From contig RFTM01000073.1 of NCBI GenBank assembly GCA_009923475.1, forward strand, positions 1-7,511: DNA of 7,511 bases, read 5' to 3'. Shown piece after piece: positions 5,802-7,511 of this stretch (position 1 is its first letter; each line of letters starts with the position of its first letter). The notes below the pieces were generated by a model. The model was not told the origin of the DNA. It worked only from the letters and a program-made list of their open reading frames with translations, and searched no databases. The stretch is from Gammaproteobacteria bacterium. Lineage in GTDB: Bacteria; Pseudomonadota; Gammaproteobacteria; Steroidobacterales; Steroidobacteraceae. A program made the position numbers and the translations under genes.

Positions 5802-6701
5802 TCAGGCCGACGGCTCGCGGGCCAACCAGTCGAGGATCGCCTGCGCGACCGGCTGCGGCTCCTCGTGGTGCAGCATGTGGCCGAGACCGGGCAAGGTCGT
5901 GACCTCGACCCGGCGCAGATGGGCCCGGTACGCCGCAGGCTCGCCGTCCGGCCCCAGCCGGCGCAGCAGGTCGGACTCGGCGCCGAGCACCATCAGCACC
6001 GGCGCCTCGACCGCGCGCCACAGCGCTTCGGTCTCCTCGCGGCGATAGAGCACCGGGTTGACCATGCGATGCCAAGGGTCGAAGCGCAGCTCGCGTCCGC
6101 CGTCGGCGGCCGGACGCGTCCAGGCCTCCGCGACGTAGCGCGCGTGCGGCGCCGGCAACCGCGGGTTGCGGCGCATCAGGTTCGCGGCGAGCTGCCCGCT
6201 GTCGCCGTAACGCGAGCCGGTCGGCGGCGCGCGCAGCTCGTCGAGCCAGCGCCGCATGCGGCCGGGCGCCTCGTCCGACGTGGTCCGCGGCAGTCCGAAG
6301 CCCTCGAGCGCGACCACCGAACGGACCCGTTCCGGACGGACACCCGCGTACTGCAGGACGATGTTCCCGCCCATGCTGTGGCCGATGAGCCGCACCGGCG
6401 CGCCGGGCGCGAGCGCATCGAGCAGCGCGTCGAGGTCGGCGAGGTACTCCGGGAACCAGTACGGTCCGTTGATGGCGGCGCTGCCGCCGAAGCCGCGCAG
6501 GTCGAGCGCGACGCAGCGCCAGTGCTCGGGCAGCGCATCGACCAGGAACTGGAAGGTGTCGCTGCAATCCATGTAGCCGTGCAGCAGCACGACGGGCGGC
6601 GCGTCTTGCGGCCCCCACTCGACCCTGCGATGCGCGAGACCGCGCAGCGTGATCGGGGACACGCGCGGCGCGCGGCGGGCCTCGTAGGCGTCGTGCTGCA
6701 T
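5802..6701 (-). CDS. Alpha/beta fold hydrolase with intact catalytic motifs
   Basis: A 299-residue hydrolase of the Abhydrolase_1 type, with no signal peptide, so probably cytoplasmic. Motifs appear in order: oxyanion-site HGYMD (41-45), the DLRGFGGS loop (67-74), nucleophile elbow GHSMGG with Ser109 (107-112), a likely catalytic acid Asp244 in GAESD, and His275 in LPGLGHMLHHE. The cap lies at about 134-225. Such proteins cleave esters, thioesters, lactones or C-C bonds; substrate cannot be assigned. I start it at ATG 6701, 17 bases after the ilvA stop. The longer in-frame version from 6770 would overlap ilvA by 52 bases and begins with a low-complexity Arg/Pro stretch. There is no clear Shine-Dalgarno sequence at 6701, so translation may depend on ribosomes finishing ilvA. 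It contrasts with the tandem hydrolase elsewhere in the window, whose active sites are altered. Confidence 0.9.
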   Translation of the reverse strand: MQHDAYEARRAPRVSPITLRGLAHRRVEWGPQDAPPVVLLHGYMDCSDTFQFLVDALPEHWRCVALDLRGFGGSAAINGPYWFPEYLADLDALLDALAPGAPVRLIGHSMGGNIVLQYAGVRPERVRSVVALEGFGLPRTTSDEAPGRMRRWLDELRAPPTGSRYGDSGQLAANLMRRNPRLPAPHARYVAEAWTRPAADGGRELRFDPWHRMVNPVLYRREETEALWRAVEAPVLMVLGAESDLLRRLGPDGEPAAYRAHLRRVEVTTLPGLGHMLHHEEPQPVAQAILDWLAREPSA

Positions 6702-6718
6702 CGGCGGCGCGGCGGAGG

Positions 6719-7511
6719 TCAGCCGGCGAGGAAGAGCCGGTAAGCGGGGTTCGCGGTCTCGTCCACCCACGGGTAGTGCAGCGCCGCGAGGTGCAGCATG
6801 AAGTCGGTGCGCGTCTCGGGCGGCACGACGATGCCCGCGACCACCCGCCCGGCATCGGAGCCGTGGTTGCGGTAGTGGAACAGCGTGATGTTCCAGCGCG
6901 GACCGATGGCCTCGAGGAAGCGCAGCAGCGCGCCCGGCCGCTCCGGGAACTCGAAGCGCAGCAGCATCTCCTCACGGACCCCCGAGGGCCGGCCGCCGAC
7001 CATGTAGCGCACGTGCAGCTTGGCGAGCTCGTTGTCGGTGAGGTCGGTGACGCCGAACCCCGCCTCGCGCAGCGCCGCGGCGACGCCGTCGCGCTCGGCG
7101 CGCCCGGCGGCGAGCGCGAAGCCGAGGAACACGCGCGCCCGCGCCGCCGACTCGTAGCGGTAGTTGAACTCGGTCACGGCGCGGGTGCCGAGCGCACGGC
7201 ACAGCGCGAGGAAGCTGCCGGGACGCTCGGGGATCTCGACGGCCAGCAGCGCCTCGCGCTGCTCGCCGAGCGCCGCGCGCTCGGCCACATGGCGCAGCCG
7301 GTCGAAGTTCATGTTGGCGCCGCAGTTGATGGCGACCAGGCGCTTGCCCGACACGCCCTCGCGCGCCGTCCACTTCTTGATGGCGGCCACCGCCAGCGCG
7401 CCGGACGGCTCGACCACGCAGCGGGTGTCCTCGAAGATGTCTTGGATGCCGGCGCAGATCTCGTCGGTGTCGACGCACACCATCTCGTCGACGAGGTCGC
7501 GCGCGAGGCGG
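6719..7511 (-). CDS. ilvA: Threonine ammonia-lyase, biosynthetic (C-terminal 263 residues, cut by the right edge)
   Basis: The C-terminal half of biosynthetic threonine dehydratase, which deaminates L-threonine to 2-oxobutanoate with pyridoxal phosphate, the committed step of isoleucine synthesis. The reading frame is open to the window's right end, so the ATG at 7483 is internal, not a start. Counting from the first full codon (7510), residues 11-47 (VDTDEICAGIQDIFEDTR through VVEPSGALAVAAIKKW) are the end of the catalytic domain and match E. coli IlvA closely in pattern. Two ACT-like regulatory domains follow at about 88-170 (VEIPERPGSF) and 182-262 (FEFPERPGALLRF, then FHYRNHG at 211-217). 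The two ACT-like domains mark the isoleucine-inhibited, valine-sensitive biosynthetic form; catabolic TdcB has none. The PLP lysine lies outside the window. It is the first visible gene of the minus-strand run; its promoter is outside. Confidence 0.96.
   Translation of the reverse strand, partial: RLARDLVDEMVCVDTDEICAGIQDIFEDTRCVVEPSGALAVAAIKKWTAREGVSGKRLVAINCGANMNFDRLRHVAERAALGEQREALLAVEIPERPGSFLALCRALGTRAVTEFNYRYESAARARVFLGFALAAGRAERDGVAAALREAGFGVTDLTDNELAKLHVRYMVGGRPSGVREEMLLRFEFPERPGALLRFLEAIGPRWNITLFHYRNHGSDAGRVVAGIVVPPETRTDFMLHLAALHYPWVDETANPAYRLFLAG

Noticed and set aside
5169..6743. Long plus-strand open frame (524 codons) rich in Arg, Gln and His
   Set aside because: It is antisense to the AI-2E, DUF3429 and hydrolase genes, has low-complexity composition typical of GC-rich shadow frames, and shows no recognisable domain.

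Overview
The window is very GC-rich (I estimate about 70%, not counted) and densely coded, with short gaps and several start/stop overlaps. The gene set (two-ACT biosynthetic IlvA, DUF3429 membrane protein, AI-2E family permease, LOG-family nucleotide hydrolase, EntS-type MFS exporter, Sec/Lsp lipoproteins) suggests a high-GC proteobacterium, most likely beta or gamma. That placement is inferred from gene content, not from a phylogenetic marker. I see no mobile element, CRISPR array, rRNA or tRNA.

Layout. (1) Positions 1-2160, minus strand, transcribed right to left: an EntS/MFS_3-type exporter (2160-862), then a 129-base gap with a possible promoter and inverted repeats, then a 221-residue lipoprotein of unknown function (732-67). 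Its TGA overlaps the ATG of a second lipoprotein that runs off the left edge (70-1). (2) Positions 2208-4186, plus strand: a two-domain alpha/beta-hydrolase-like protein (2208-3608), translationally coupled through a GTGA overlap to a LOG-family protein (3605-4186). The hydrolase is divergent from the exporter across 47 bases. (3) Positions 4211-7511, minus strand: a tight run reading right to left of ilvA (3' part only, entering from the right edge), a canonical alpha/beta hydrolase, a DUF3429 membrane protein and an AI-2E family transporter, with gaps of 17, 30 and about 13 bases. This run is convergent with the LOG gene across 24 bases.

How the genes may work together. The ilvA run looks like a single transcript, with isoleucine biosynthesis at its head and poorly characterised hydrolase and membrane genes behind it; coordinated function is not proven. 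The two lipoproteins are probably made together and exported to the envelope. The most unusual gene is the tandem hydrolase at 2208-3608. Its first domain has His at the nucleophile-elbow position normally held by Ser, Asp or Cys, and lacks the usual C-terminal catalytic His. Its second domain goes straight from strand/helix elements before the elbow to the late-fold elements, so elbow and cap are missing. It may be a non-canonical enzyme or a pseudoenzyme. The rest of the window is ordinary chromosomal housekeeping and accessory content, and I found no convincing new multigene system.
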